28,170 nt of DNA from DATAXP01 sp036272935. Its GTDB lineage: Bacteria; Planctomycetota; Planctomycetia; Pirellulales; PNKZ01. How positions within the stretch are numbered: the stretch's first letter is position 1; every line of letters begins with the position of its first letter. The notes under the pieces are model-generated. The model saw only the letters and a list, made by a program, of their open reading frames with translations. It searched no databases and was not told the origin of the DNA. Of the stretch, positions 1 to 7,513 are shown in pieces. The translations under genes were made by a program, and so were the position numbers. The stretch covers positions 1 through 28,170 of the forward strand of contig DATAXP010000086.1 of assembly GCA_036272935.1 (NCBI GenBank), in the 5' to 3' direction.

Positions 1-129
1 TGGCCGGGCGCCCGGGCGCAGGCGATCTTGATGTCCGTCCTCCGCACATGCCACCAACGCGCCGTTGAACCCTTCGCCTTCCTCCTCGACGCCCTCTGCC
101 AACCTCAACCGCAACTCATCCCCGCCTGA
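1..129 (+). pseudogene. IS66-family transposase, C-terminal end (cut by window edge)
   Basis: Frame 1 is open from the first base to a TGA at 127-129 and encodes the last 42 residues of a protein. The segment GARAQAILMSVLRTCHQR followed by a leucine-rich tail resembles the C-terminus of planctomycete IS66-type (TnpC) DDE transposases, where a GA-x-A-x-x-x-x-S-x-x-x-T-C pattern is typical. The 5' part lies outside the window, so it cannot be said whether the element is intact. No clear IS66 terminal inverted repeat was recognised downstream. It marks the left side of the window as an insertion-rich region. Confidence 0.6.
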
Positions 130-198
130 CGCGGTAACCAATTACGTCGAGACAAGTTGCCACGATTAACTGACCCCTAACCGATAAAGGCAATTCTT

Positions 199-338
199 AT
201 GAACACCACACAGGAGAGACCACTGGCAGGCAAGGTCGCGCTCATCACCGGCGGTTCGCGCGGCATCGGCGCCGCGATTGCCGAGCGCTCAACGAGGGCG
301 GGAACGTCGGGGCCGCATTGAAAGGAGAGACGAGATGA
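199..338 (+). pseudogene. Truncated, frameshifted SDR stub
   Basis: The ATG at 199 opens a protein starting MNTTQERPLAGKVALITGG and containing the SDR cofactor motif TGGSRGIG. After AIAE the frame is lost around position 290. Inferring one missing base there restores LNEGGNVGAALKGETR, ending at TGA 336-338, which overlaps the ATG (335) of the next gene as ATGA. Without the shift the frame stops at 321 after only 40 residues. The catalytic half of the SDR is missing, so this is a remnant created by a deletion that placed the stub against the next SDR gene. The Rossmann motif is seen directly; the deletion history is inference. Confidence 0.55.
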
Positions 339-1156
339 AAGTCAACATCGACAAAGAACGCTTTGGGCCCTGGGCGCTGATCACCGGCGCGTCATCGGGC
401 ATCGGCAGAGAGTTCGCCCGCCAGATTGCGGCTTCGGGCATCAATGTTGTGCTCGTGGCCCGACGGGAGGCCCTGCTTGAAGAGCTTGGACGCGCCCTAG
501 CGAATGAATTCGGTGTCAAATCTCGCACCGTCGTGGCGGATCTCTCGCAAGTTGACTTTCTAGATCATCTCGCTCAACTCACCGACGATCTCGATATCGG
601 CCTTGTGGTGTCCAATGCGGGGACCCCACATCCAGGCGCGTTCCTCAAGATCGACCGGAGCGAGCTGGAGAAGGTCTTGCGACTCAATACGTTGGCGCAT
701 CTCGACATCGCCCACCACTTCGGCCAGAGGCTCGCTAAGCGCGGACAAGGCGGACTGTTGCTCGTGGGGGCAATGGGCTCGGAAAATGGCGTTCCCTATA
801 TGGCGAACGACGGCGCCGCAAAAGCGTTTGTTCACAGCCTCGGCGAAGCGCTTCACATCGAATTCAGGCCCTTGGGCATATACGTGACTGTGCTGTCCCC
901 GGGATTCACCGATACACCCGTGCTCGCAAAGCTCGGCCTTACTACGGACGCCATGCCCATGAAGCCGATGAAGGCAGAGCAGTGCGTATCCGAAGGGCTC
1001 AGGGCGATACAGGAAAACCGCTCCATGATTATTCCCGGACGGATGAACCGGATCATGAACGCGGTAATCCCCGCCTCTGTAGCACGCACAATGGAGGCTA
1101 AGATGCTCAGCAAGGCGCTCGCGAACAAATCAACTGCCCCCGCAGACACACGCTGA
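335..1156 (+). CDS. SDR-family protein lacking the catalytic Ser and Tyr
   Basis: This is a 273-residue classical short-chain dehydrogenase/reductase fold. The NAD(P)-binding motif TGASSGIG is at residues 17-24 and the structural NAG at 95-97. The start at 335 follows AAAGGAGAG, a better ribosome site than the upstream TTG at 278. The active site is unusual: where homologs have Y-x-x-x-K in a context like PYMANYAATK, this protein has PYMANDGAAK, with Asp159 in the Tyr position and Lys163 kept. The catalytic Ser position, 13 residues upstream, is Ala146. Oxidoreductase activity by the normal Ser-Tyr-Lys mechanism is therefore doubtful. Its stop overlaps the next start as TGATG, suggesting translational coupling. 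Substrate is unknown. Confidence 0.85.
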   Translation: MKVNIDKERFGPWALITGASSGIGREFARQIAASGINVVLVARREALLEELGRALANEFGVKSRTVVADLSQVDFLDHLAQLTDDLDIGLVVSNAGTPHPGAFLKIDRSELEKVLRLNTLAHLDIAHHFGQRLAKRGQGGLLLVGAMGSENGVPYMANDGAAKAFVHSLGEALHIEFRPLGIYVTVLSPGFTDTPVLAKLGLTTDAMPMKPMKAEQCVSEGLRAIQENRSMIIPGRMNRIMNAVIPASVARTMEAKMLSKALANKSTAPADTR

Positions 1157-1215
1157 TGTGCGATGAAAACAGGCAATCGTCCGCGCACGATTTCGTTACA
1201 ACGGAGCGACCCTTC

Positions 1216-1446
1216 ATGAGTGACTACCACAGTGCTAACTGGAATCGGGACACGCTGCTTGAGAATTTTGCGGCCGAACTGACCAGCGCCGCGTATGCCG
1301 TCGCCCTTCGGCATGGTGTGGAGGACAAATGGCTATACCTGGAATTGGAACTCTGGGAGGCGCTGAAAGAGACGGTCGAGAAGTTACGTGATGAACATAT
1401 CAGAAGTCTTCGCCCGGATAGAATGTCGAATGATCACACCAACTGA
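1216..1446 (+). CDS. Small conserved-type hypothetical protein
   Basis: A 76-residue acidic protein beginning MSDYHSANWNRDTLLENF, with mixed hydrophobic and charged helix-forming sequence and no membrane segment or metal motif. I recognise no named domain. An upstream in-frame ATG at 1156 overlaps the previous stop (TGATG) and would add 20 residues. The ATG at 1216 is preferred because the extension is low in predicted structure, but the upstream start remains possible. It overlaps the following SMP-30-like gene by up to 59 bases, consistent with a tightly packed operon. Function unknown. Confidence 0.6.
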   Translation: MSDYHSANWNRDTLLENFAAELTSAAYAVALRHGVEDKWLYLELELWEALKETVEKLRDEHIRSLRPDRMSNDHTN

Positions 1447-2365
1447 AGACTATTATCTCGATCACGATGGGGGAAGGTTTGCTCCGATCGAAGCTACCAC
1501 GGTAGCGACGTGGAAGGCGCGCTCGTTCCTGGAGAACCTCGCGATTGCCCCCGAGGGTGCCGTATTCGTCAGCGTCTATTCTCACAATCGCGTCGATCGC
1601 TACGATCCGGCGACAGGCGCGACGGCCACATTTGCCGACGTACCGGCACCTCCGATGGGACTTGCGTTCGATAGAGACGGCGTGCTTTGGATGACCGCCG
1701 GGACGCTGCGCCAGGGACCCGGGTACGTTTTCCGCTTGGAGCGGGGCGGCACGGCCCGACTATGGTGCGAACTTCCGGACGCGCTTTTCATCAATGGGTG
1801 CACGATGCATCCAAACGACGGAACTCTTTTAGTTTGCGAGAGCGCCTCCGGCCGTATTCTCGCGATCGATTTGGACAAACCTGGCCGCTGGAACGTCTGG
1901 CTTGAAGGAGATCGGCTCAAGCCAGTTGTTCCTGGTTATCCGGGCGCGAATGGGATCAAGATCCGCGACGGCTGGGCGTGGATCAGTGTCTCAGGACGCG
2001 GGTTGATGGTCCGCGTGCCCTTTCAACCGGATGGCTCCGCTGGACCTATCGAAATCGCGGCGACGCGTCTGATGGCCGATGACTTCGCCTTCGGGATGTG
2101 TGGTTCGGCCTACGTCACCACGCATCCCGAACACACACTTGTTCGCCTCGAACCGTCCGGCGCTCGCGCAACATTGGCAGGGCCCGAACAGAGTATGGTC
2201 GGGAGCACGGCCTGCGCTTTCGGAAGAGCCCCAGGCGACGAGAAGGCGCTCTATGTAACGACCGATGGCGGCTTTCTGATTCCGCACGAAAGCGGTATCC
2301 AGGACGCCAAGCTCGTGCGGTTGGACGTGGGCGAGCCAGGCTGGCCGCTGTTGCAAGGAGTGTGA
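1388..2365 (+). CDS. SMP-30/gluconolactonase-like beta-propeller protein
   Basis: Up to 325 residues. Repeated blades of the form G-hydrophobic-D-R-D-G-V-L-W (AFDRDGVLWMTAG, NGCTMHPNDGTLLVCES, GANGIKIRDGWAWISVS) match the SMP-30/gluconolactonase/LRE six-bladed propeller family, whose members are typically metal-dependent lactonases. The N (NGIKI) and D residues of the propeller core are in the expected region, but exact metal ligands cannot be assigned by eye. ATGs at 1388, 1391 and 1430 are all possible; 1430 would give 311 residues and removes most of the overlap with the preceding gene. There is no signal peptide. It is followed after 5 bases by a D-2-hydroxyacid dehydrogenase, so the pair could act on a sugar acid or lactone; that is inference. 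Confidence 0.75.
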   Translation: MMNISEVFARIECRMITPTEDYYLDHDGGRFAPIEATTVATWKARSFLENLAIAPEGAVFVSVYSHNRVDRYDPATGATATFADVPAPPMGLAFDRDGVLWMTAGTLRQGPGYVFRLERGGTARLWCELPDALFINGCTMHPNDGTLLVCESASGRILAIDLDKPGRWNVWLEGDRLKPVVPGYPGANGIKIRDGWAWISVSGRGLMVRVPFQPDGSAGPIEIAATRLMADDFAFGMCGSAYVTTHPEHTLVRLEPSGARATLAGPEQSMVGSTACAFGRAPGDEKALYVTTDGGFLIPHESGIQDAKLVRLDVGEPGWPLLQGV

Positions 2366-2370
2366 CGGCA

Positions 2371-3306
2371 ATGTTTCGCATCGCCATCCTGGACGATTAT
2401 CAAAACGTGTCGCTGGAGATGGCCGACTGGTCGCCACTCGCCGGGCGCGCGGCAATCACCGTCTTCAACGATCATTTGTCAAATCTCGACGACATCGTCG
2501 CGCGCCTCCTGCCGTTTGATGTAGTCTGCGTCATGCGCGAGCGCACGCCGCTACCACGCGCAATCATCGAACAGCTGCCACGACTGAAGCTGATCGCATC
2601 GACCGGTCCTCGCAACGCGGCCATCGACGTCGATGCCGCGGCCGAGCGAGGCATCGTCGTAGCCCATACCGGATACGATGCACGCCCCACCATCGAGATG
2701 ACCTGGGCACTCATCCTGGCGAGCGCGCGTCAGGTCGCATTGGAAAACGCACATTTGCGCGCCGGCGGCTGGCAGCTCACGGTGGGCGACAGTCTCCACG
2801 GTAAGACGCTCGGCGTTCTCGGCCTCGGCAACATTGGCTCGGAAGTCGCGCGAATCGGCCTCGCATTCGGCATGGAAGTGATCGCCTGGAGCCAGAATCT
2901 CACGGCAGACAAGGCGCAATCCTGCGGAGCGCGGCTGGTCTCCAAGGAGGAACTTTTCCGCAGTGCCGACATCCTGACGATCCACCTCGTCCTGAGCCCA
3001 AGGACGAAGGGCTTGGTCGGAGTGACGGAGTTGCAGGCCATGAAATCATCGGCGCGGCTCATCAACACCTCGCGTGGACCGATCGTTGACGAGCCGGCGC
3101 TTATCGAGGTTTTGCGTGAAAGCCGCATCGCTGGCGCCGCGCTCGACGTGTTTGACGTCGAACCCTTGCCGACGGACCACCCGTACCGGTCGTTGGATAA
3201 CGTGCTCGCCACGCCGCACATCGGTTACGTCGAGCGAGACCTCTACAGGACTTTCTATGGAGATACCGTCAAAAACATCACGCGATGGTTGGCCCAGCAG
3301 GCCTGA
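2371..3306 (+). CDS. D-isomer-specific 2-hydroxyacid dehydrogenase
   Basis: 311 residues, the normal length for this NAD(P)-dependent family, which interconverts D-2-hydroxyacids and 2-oxoacids (or the related 3-phosphoglycerate and phosphite reactions). The Rossmann motif GLGNIG is at 151-156. The catalytic set is complete: Arg235 in NTSRGPIVDE, Glu264 in DVFDVEP and His283 in TPHIGYVE. The start at 2371 has AAGGAG about 10 bases upstream, overlapping the end of the preceding gene; the longer open frame starting at 2098 is a shadow of that gene. Substrate cannot be set from sequence. Its position behind an SMP-30-like lactonase and SDR suggests carbohydrate-acid catabolism (inference). Confidence 0.9.
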   Translation: MFRIAILDDYQNVSLEMADWSPLAGRAAITVFNDHLSNLDDIVARLLPFDVVCVMRERTPLPRAIIEQLPRLKLIASTGPRNAAIDVDAAAERGIVVAHTGYDARPTIEMTWALILASARQVALENAHLRAGGWQLTVGDSLHGKTLGVLGLGNIGSEVARIGLAFGMEVIAWSQNLTADKAQSCGARLVSKEELFRSADILTIHLVLSPRTKGLVGVTELQAMKSSARLINTSRGPIVDEPALIEVLRESRIAGAALDVFDVEPLPTDHPYRSLDNVLATPHIGYVERDLYRTFYGDTVKNITRWLAQQA

Positions 3307-3357
3307 AACGTGCGTAACACTCCAACACCGCAGTCGCGATTATGGCGAGGAGATGCT

Positions 3358-3765
3358 ATGAGTCAGACGATTCAGCAGAGTAATAAGGCACTCGTACTTG
3401 AGGCCTTCGATACCTTGTTCAACAAGCGAGACTACGTCGCGGCTGAGCGCTACTGGTCGCCCACATACCTCCAGCATAGCGCGCACATCGCTCCCGGCCG
3501 CGAGGGCCTCTTCAACCTCATCAAGGGCATGCCGGCGACGCTGAAATACGAGTCCGGGGTGATCGTGGCTGACGGCGACCTCGTCATCCTTCACGGGCGG
3601 TTCTCGGGATTCGGGGCGCCCGTGAACTGGGTCGCAGCGGACATCCTGCGGATCGAGGAAGGGATTCTCATCGAGCATTGGGATGTCATCCAGGACGAGG
3701 CGACGCAAGAGCAATCTAAGAGCGGGAGGCCGATGTTCGGTGACTCGTTTCCGATGTATGGGTGA
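3358..3765 (+). CDS. NTF2-like/SnoaL-like protein
   Basis: 135 residues of the cone-shaped NTF2-like alpha+beta barrel type: an N-terminal helix (NKALVLEAFDTLFNKRDY), then Y-x-x-x-Y-x-Q-H-S, G-REGL, a central strand segment DLVILHGRFSG and the typical end of GILIEHWDVIQ. This order matches the SnoaL-like polyketide cyclase/ester-cyclase subgroup often labelled nuclear transport factor 2 family. The Q-H-S and E-H-W-D elements are conserved in that subgroup and line the pocket. The start at 3358 is chosen over an upstream in-frame codon because of GCGAGGAG nearby. Substrate unknown. It could belong to the preceding cluster, although the 51-base gap allows a separate start site. Confidence 0.8.
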   Translation: MSQTIQQSNKALVLEAFDTLFNKRDYVAAERYWSPTYLQHSAHIAPGREGLFNLIKGMPATLKYESGVIVADGDLVILHGRFSGFGAPVNWVAADILRIEEGILIEHWDVIQDEATQEQSKSGRPMFGDSFPMYG

Positions 3766-3926
3766 GCGGATCCATGGCAAGCGATCTTCGGTCGATTGAG
3801 CATGGCTCATTTCATTTGTCCTTGAAAGATCGCCATGCCAAAACGGTATGCCCTTTGTGGGCCGTGAACCGTGAGATTCTCGTAACTACGCCGGTACGAT
3901 GTCCTTCTTAACAAGGGAGAACGATC

Positions 3927-4685
3927 ATGAACGAATTCCAAGGCAAAGTGGCGATAGTCACCGGTGGGACCTCAGGTATCGGCCGGGCAGCCTCCCTCGC
4001 CTATGCGAGGGAGGGAGCCAGGGTCGTTGTCGCCGGCAGACGAGCGGCTGAAGGTGAAGAGACCGTGCGGCTCGTCCGCGCCCAGGGGGGCGAAGCAGTG
4101 TTTGTGACGACTGACGTATCAAAGGCACCTCAGGTGCAGGAACTCGTTGACCGGACGATGCAGAAGTTCGGCCGGCTCGATTTCGCATTCAACAATGCCG
4201 GGATCGAGCAAGAGCCAACGTCGTTTTTAGAGCAGGACGAGGAAACCTATGATCGCGTCATGAACATCAACGTGAAGGGGGTATGGCTCAGCATGAAGTA
4301 TGAGATCCCGGCCATGCTCAAGACGGGAGGCGGCTCCATCGTGAATACGTCTTCGTCGTTGGGAGTGGTCGCCATGCCGGGCATTGAGATCTACGCGGCC
4401 AGCAAGCATGCCGTGATCGGCCTGACGAAGTCGGCCGCCGTGGAGTTCGGCAATCAAGGCATCCGCATCAACGCCGTGCTGCCTGCCGCGATCGAGACTG
4501 ACATGCTCGAGCGCTTTGTCGGCGATAACGCCGAAACGCGTGCCTCCATGGCGGCCAAGCATCCGATCGGACGCGTTGGCAGGGCCGAAGAGATCGCCGA
4601 CGCGGCCATCTGGCTTTCGTCCAGCAAGTCGTCGTTCGTGACCGGCCACAGCCTGCTGGTCGACGGCGGCTTTACCGCACAATGA
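3927..4685 (+). CDS. SDR-family oxidoreductase (glucose-dehydrogenase-like)
   Basis: 252 residues, a canonical classical SDR. TGGTSGIG is at 12-19, NNAG at 89-92, the catalytic Ser143 in TSSSLG, and Tyr156-x-x-x-Lys160 in YAASK. The C-terminus TGHSLLVDGGFTAQ is typical of the glucose-1-dehydrogenase/3-oxoacyl-reductase-like branch. The start has AAGGGAG nine bases upstream. All catalytic residues are present, unlike the SDR at 335. It is separated from the NTF2-like gene by 161 bases and followed by a long gap. Precise substrate is not inferable. Confidence 0.9.
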   Translation: MNEFQGKVAIVTGGTSGIGRAASLAYAREGARVVVAGRRAAEGEETVRLVRAQGGEAVFVTTDVSKAPQVQELVDRTMQKFGRLDFAFNNAGIEQEPTSFLEQDEETYDRVMNINVKGVWLSMKYEIPAMLKTGGGSIVNTSSSLGVVAMPGIEIYAASKHAVIGLTKSAAVEFGNQGIRINAVLPAAIETDMLERFVGDNAETRASMAAKHPIGRVGRAEEIADAAIWLSSSKSSFVTGHSLLVDGGFTAQ

Positions 4686-5034
4686 TGCGACAACCCCTTC
4701 AACAGGATAGAAGCAATCCCACGCACCGCCACCTGCACGTAATCAACTGAACACGGCTGTCGCTCCGATTACAACCGTCTATCCTGGCTTGACTTACCGT
4801 CATCGAGCTGCCGCCGGAGCTCGGCTTCCCAACCCTGGATTCCGGCGATAAAAAGTTCAATAGCCGTCTTGTCGCCCCGAGTATTTTCGGACCGATAGAT
4901 TCAACGCAGATGTCAGGGGAGCGCTGTGGTCGCGGCACACCGAGGCCGGTTAGTATCGGAGGTCGCGAACGGTCGGTATCCAACTAGAATCTCTATGTTC
5001 GTTCGTTCTTCGGTTTGTGATGCGATATGTAAAA
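4686..5034. other. Gene-poor spacer at the left side of the Tn7-like island
   Basis: No convincing intact gene. The minus strand at 4769-4900 contains a short open stretch without a Met that reads like a protein C-terminus (DKTAIELFIAGIQGWEAEL, ending at a stop at 4769), probably a fragment of an insertion-sequence or accessory gene. A 14-base sequence TGTCGCYCCGAKTA occurs twice on the plus strand, at 4758 and 4870. The left end of the Tn7-like element is expected in this stretch, but no end repeat with a matching target duplication could be established. Confidence 0.4.
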
Positions 5035-5073
5035 AAAAGAAATCCGGAGGTCGCCCGTGCGGGCGACCTCCGG
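5032..5073 (-). terminator. Rho-independent terminator of the minus-strand operon
   Basis: A perfect 13-bp stem (5044-5056 with 5061-5073) with a 4-base GTGC loop. On the minus strand it is followed by ATTTCTTTTTTTT. It sits about 60 bases past the stop of the E1/ThiF gene, so it ends the long minus-strand transcription unit. Confidence 0.85.
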
Positions 5074-5131
5074 TCCTTCTGATTCTAGGCGTGCCGGGAC
5101 CTTCGCCCGCTCCGTACGCTACGCGACGAGG

Positions 5132-5788
5132 TCAAGCGGTTGTCAGCTCAGAGGCCGTGAGATTGAGCGATAAATCGATGTCGAGTGGTTGCCCGCGCAG
5201 CCATCGACAAAACTGCTGCAGCATGAACCCAGCCGCAATCGCCGCAGCGTAGATCGTACCATGCGCCGTACAACGACCGACATGCGCTTCCGACTGCGGG
5301 AACAGCGTCGTCCCATAATGCGCTCGACTCGTTGCATCCGCCGCGCTCAAAATCCGCAACGTCTCGCCCAGCATTCGTCCGTCGCACCAGAACCGACCAA
5401 CCCCGCCAACTGCCCGCCAGATCGCCTCACGAGCCCCGATCGAGTCGACGCAGCAAAACACCGCGTCACCAACCTGCAACTTCGGCCGAAACCGATCGAA
5501 GACCACGTCCACTTCGATGGACGGATCGATCTCCAAAACAGTTCGCCGAGCGGCTTCCACTTTCGTCAGGCCGATCTCCGAGGCACGGTAGCCCTGGCTG
5601 GTGACATTCGTCAGTTCCACCGAATCAAAATCCACGATCTGCAACCGCCGCACGCCGAGCGCCGCCGCTTGTATCACGACCTGCCGCCCGATCGCGCCGA
5701 CGCCGATCACCGTCACGTGCAACGCTTCCAATCGCTCGCGTGGCACAAGTCCCTCCTGCCGTGAGAACCGATCGGCAATTATGGTCAT
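5132..5788 (-). CDS. E1-like ThiF/MoeB-family adenylyltransferase
   Basis: 218 residues. The Rossmann/ATP-binding motif GVGAIG is at 29-34, the IVDFD acidic pair at 51-55 and TNVTSQGY at 60-67 (family RQ-type region), followed by IGLTK. Cys173 in HVGRCTAHGT occupies the usual position of the catalytic cysteine that accepts an activated ubiquitin-like protein. The zinc-binding CxxC pairs of MoeB/ThiF are absent and the protein is slightly short. The expected role is to adenylate the Ubl at 7514 and pass it to the E2-like protein at 6365; this follows from E1 biology and gene order. It overlaps the JAMM gene stop as ATGA, so the two are translationally coupled. It is the last gene before the terminator at 5032-5073. 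Confidence 0.85.
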   Translation of the reverse strand: MTIIADRFSRQEGLVPRERLEALHVTVIGVGAIGRQVVIQAAALGVRRLQIVDFDSVELTNVTSQGYRASEIGLTKVEAARRTVLEIDPSIEVDVVFDRFRPKLQVGDAVFCCVDSIGAREAIWRAVGGVGRFWCDGRMLGETLRILSAADATSRAHYGTTLFPQSEAHVGRCTAHGTIYAAAIAAGFMLQQFCRWLRGQPLDIDLSLNLTASELTTA

Positions 5789-6462
5789 CGTAGAGTTTCC
5801 TGGGGGAGAAAGAGGGTGTCATGCTGAATCGATTCTGCAGTCGCGGCGTCGTGCCAAGCGCGCTCCGCAAGCCACAGATCATCGAATCGATCAAACCGAT
5901 CGATCGGTAGCTCGGTCCGCGCAGCGCGGACGTTGGCCTGATACTCGCGGTCCCACGCGGATTGGTCCGAAGCGTCAAACGCTCGCTTGAAATCGATCTC
6001 GACTGGAATCCGCATCTGCCCACTGGGTCCTGCCGAAAACCTCAGGCGCGCGTACACGGCTCCCCCTCGGGCGAGGATGAACATCACGGCCCAGTCAGCC
6101 GAGCCGAACACGCGCGCAAAAGTTTCTTCGTCAACAGAGCTGGGCAAGGGGCAATCGCCAGAATGGGTATGCACCCACAGCCGGGCGAATTCCTCCGGCC
6201 GCCGCCCGGCGTCTACCTGCGCCTCGAAATAATCCGCCACGCCGGTGTCATCCAGCGCGGTGGTGACCGACGTACACTCCTGCGGGACCAGGGTGACATC
6301 CTCGACGACCAACAGCTCGCCAGGCGCCGAAATCCCGGACCCGCCAATCTCGGTCGGTCCACGATCACGCAAGTACACCAACTTCGCCCACGCCCGGAGC
6401 GTGAAGCGAAGCGTCGGTCGCCATGAGCGGTGGCGAGTCTTCCACCAGTTCGGTCGTTTCAT
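5785..6462 (-). CDS. JAB/JAMM-domain metalloprotease (deubiquitinase-like)
   Basis: 225 residues from the ATG at 6462, which has GGAG seven bases upstream; an open frame reaches 6543 but lies inside the E2 gene. The JAMM zinc motif is complete: Glu38 in TEIGGSG and H98-x-H100-x7-S108-x2-D111 in VHTHSGDCPLPSSVD. Such proteins cleave isopeptide or peptide bonds behind ubiquitin-like domains, or process Ubl precursors. The C-terminal third (from about residue 140) is charged and without a recognised domain. The gene overlaps the E2-like gene by 98 bases and the E1 gene by 4 bases, a typical compact E2-JAB-E1 order in prokaryotic ubiquitin-like systems. Confidence 0.88.
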   Translation of the reverse strand: MKRPNWWKTRHRSWRPTLRFTLRAWAKLVYLRDRGPTEIGGSGISAPGELLVVEDVTLVPQECTSVTTALDDTGVADYFEAQVDAGRRPEEFARLWVHTHSGDCPLPSSVDEETFARVFGSADWAVMFILARGGAVYARLRFSAGPSGQMRIPVEIDFKRAFDASDQSAWDREYQANVRAARTELPIDRFDRFDDLWLAERAWHDAATAESIQHDTLFLPQETLR

Positions 6463-7426
6463 CGGTTTGCTCCAGGTTTCCATGGCAGGTTGGGCAGAGA
6501 TCGTCCGTGAGGCACTCGCCACAGAACGATTCGTGGCAGGCACGGCAATCGGTCAGGCAGCGGCGGCAGAAATCGCTATGGCAGCCACGGCACGCCACGC
6601 GGCAGTCGCTGCAACAGCAGCGGCCACAGTCGCCACAACAGCTGACACAATCGCTGCACAGATCCGATTCGCAGCCTTCGCAGTACGACGCGTCCTCGGA
6701 ATCCGCGACGCAGCGGCAGTCGATACACGTGACGCCTTGCCAGCTGGCCAGCGGCACGTAGGCGCTCGACTCGTTGTAGGTTTCGAGAACCTGGCGGACG
6801 AGCAAGAAAAAATCAAACAACCGTCCTTCCGCGAGCGCTGCACGGATGGCTAACCTTCCTTCTCCTTCGCAAAGCACGCGATCGTTAACGTGTGGATGCG
6901 TGATGCCGGAATCGGTGCCGGCAGGATTGGGATCGAGTGCTTTGACCGCGTACGGTCGGGTATGCGAACGTCGCGACCAGTGAATTCTGATTTCGAACCG
7001 ACCCAGCGGGATCCCTTCAAGCTCAATCGGATCGGTTACGACCCACAGCCGCTCTTTCTTGAGATCGAAGTCGACCTCGTCGAACTCGTTTTCCAGGGCG
7101 ATGAGATCATCGAGCAAGGTGCGAAGCGTGGGGCGATGTTCATCACGCGCCGGTTCGGATAATGCTGCGGAGATGTCGCGGAGCGTGAAGATCAAGTCTT
7201 CGAGTGACACTTTGAGTCGTCGCTTGAGCTGCTCGACCGCCGCATGCCAGCCTCGGTCTTGCATTTCATCAAGCCTCCGTGCGAGCCGGTACGCTTCGTT
7301 CCAGCCGTCGCTCGGCAAAGCAGGAGGACCCGCGCGGCTCGGATTGCTCGGGAGCGCCGCCAGGATCTTCGTGGCGGGGCGGATGAAACGTGGCCGCCGA
7401 GCAACAGCGGCAGTCGTCGAAAGCAT
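6365..7426 (-). CDS. E2-like (UBC-fold) protein with a cysteine-rich zinc-ribbon tail
   Basis: 353 residues. After a helical N-terminal region (about 40-120), residues 125-232 carry the prokaryotic E2-like pattern: RFEIRIHW, a Pro/Asn-rich turn (ALDPNPAG), HPHV at 177-180, and Cys186 in DRVLCEGEG as the likely thioester cysteine. Helices and a YNESSAYVPLASW segment follow. Residues 234-314 contain 24 cysteines in about 80 residues, mostly as C-x2-C and C-x4-C pairs, implying several zinc sites and possibly RING- or ribbon-like partner binding. The last 40 residues are acidic. The start at 7426 has only a weak GAAAGAG site. It lies between the Ubl and JAMM genes. Assignment as E2-like is family-based inference; zinc binding is inferred from Cys spacing. 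Confidence 0.75.
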   Translation of the reverse strand: MLSTTAAVARRPRFIRPATKILAALPSNPSRAGPPALPSDGWNEAYRLARRLDEMQDRGWHAAVEQLKRRLKVSLEDLIFTLRDISAALSEPARDEHRPTLRTLLDDLIALENEFDEVDFDLKKERLWVVTDPIELEGIPLGRFEIRIHWSRRSHTRPYAVKALDPNPAGTDSGITHPHVNDRVLCEGEGRLAIRAALAEGRLFDFFLLVRQVLETYNESSAYVPLASWQGVTCIDCRCVADSEDASYCEGCESDLCSDCVSCCGDCGRCCCSDCRVACRGCHSDFCRRCLTDCRACHESFCGECLTDDLCPTCHGNLEQTDETTELVEDSPPLMATDASLHAPGVGEVGVLA

Positions 7427-7450
7427 CGTGAGCGTGTCTCTTTCGAACAG

Positions 7451-7498
7451 GCACCGCGCCCGGAGTCGATCGGGCTTTGACCGACCCGGGCGCGGTGC
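7451..7498 (-). promoter_or_regulatory. Long intergenic hairpin between the Ubl and E2-like genes
   Basis: A perfect 13-bp inverted repeat (7451-7463 with 7486-7498) that extends by four more pairs after one bulged A, with about 13 bases of loop. It lies inside the 87-base gap between the Ubl stop (7514) and the E2 start (7426). No T-run follows on either strand, so it is not a standard terminator. It could stabilise or process mRNA, or control E2 translation. Confidence 0.6.
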
Positions 7499-7513
7499 AT
7501 CGAACCGATCGAG

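Noticed and set aside
2098..2370. Long N-terminal extension of the 2-hydroxyacid dehydrogenase (open to 2098)
   Set aside because: It lies wholly within the SMP-30-like gene, is Arg-rich and unlike the family, and the ATG at 2371 has a strong ribosome site.
3770..3842. Inverted repeat GGCAAGCGATCTT / AAGATCGCCATGCC after the NTF2-like gene
   Set aside because: The pairing is interrupted, the loop is long and there is no T-run, so it is not a convincing terminator.
4926..5252. Plus-strand open frame across the terminator
   Set aside because: It reads through the terminator hairpin and the antisense of the E1 gene, with no ribosome site or protein-like pattern.
6245..6853. Plus-strand Ala/Thr-rich open frame
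   Set aside because: It is the antisense of the cysteine-rich E2 tail; the repetitive composition comes from the Cys codons.
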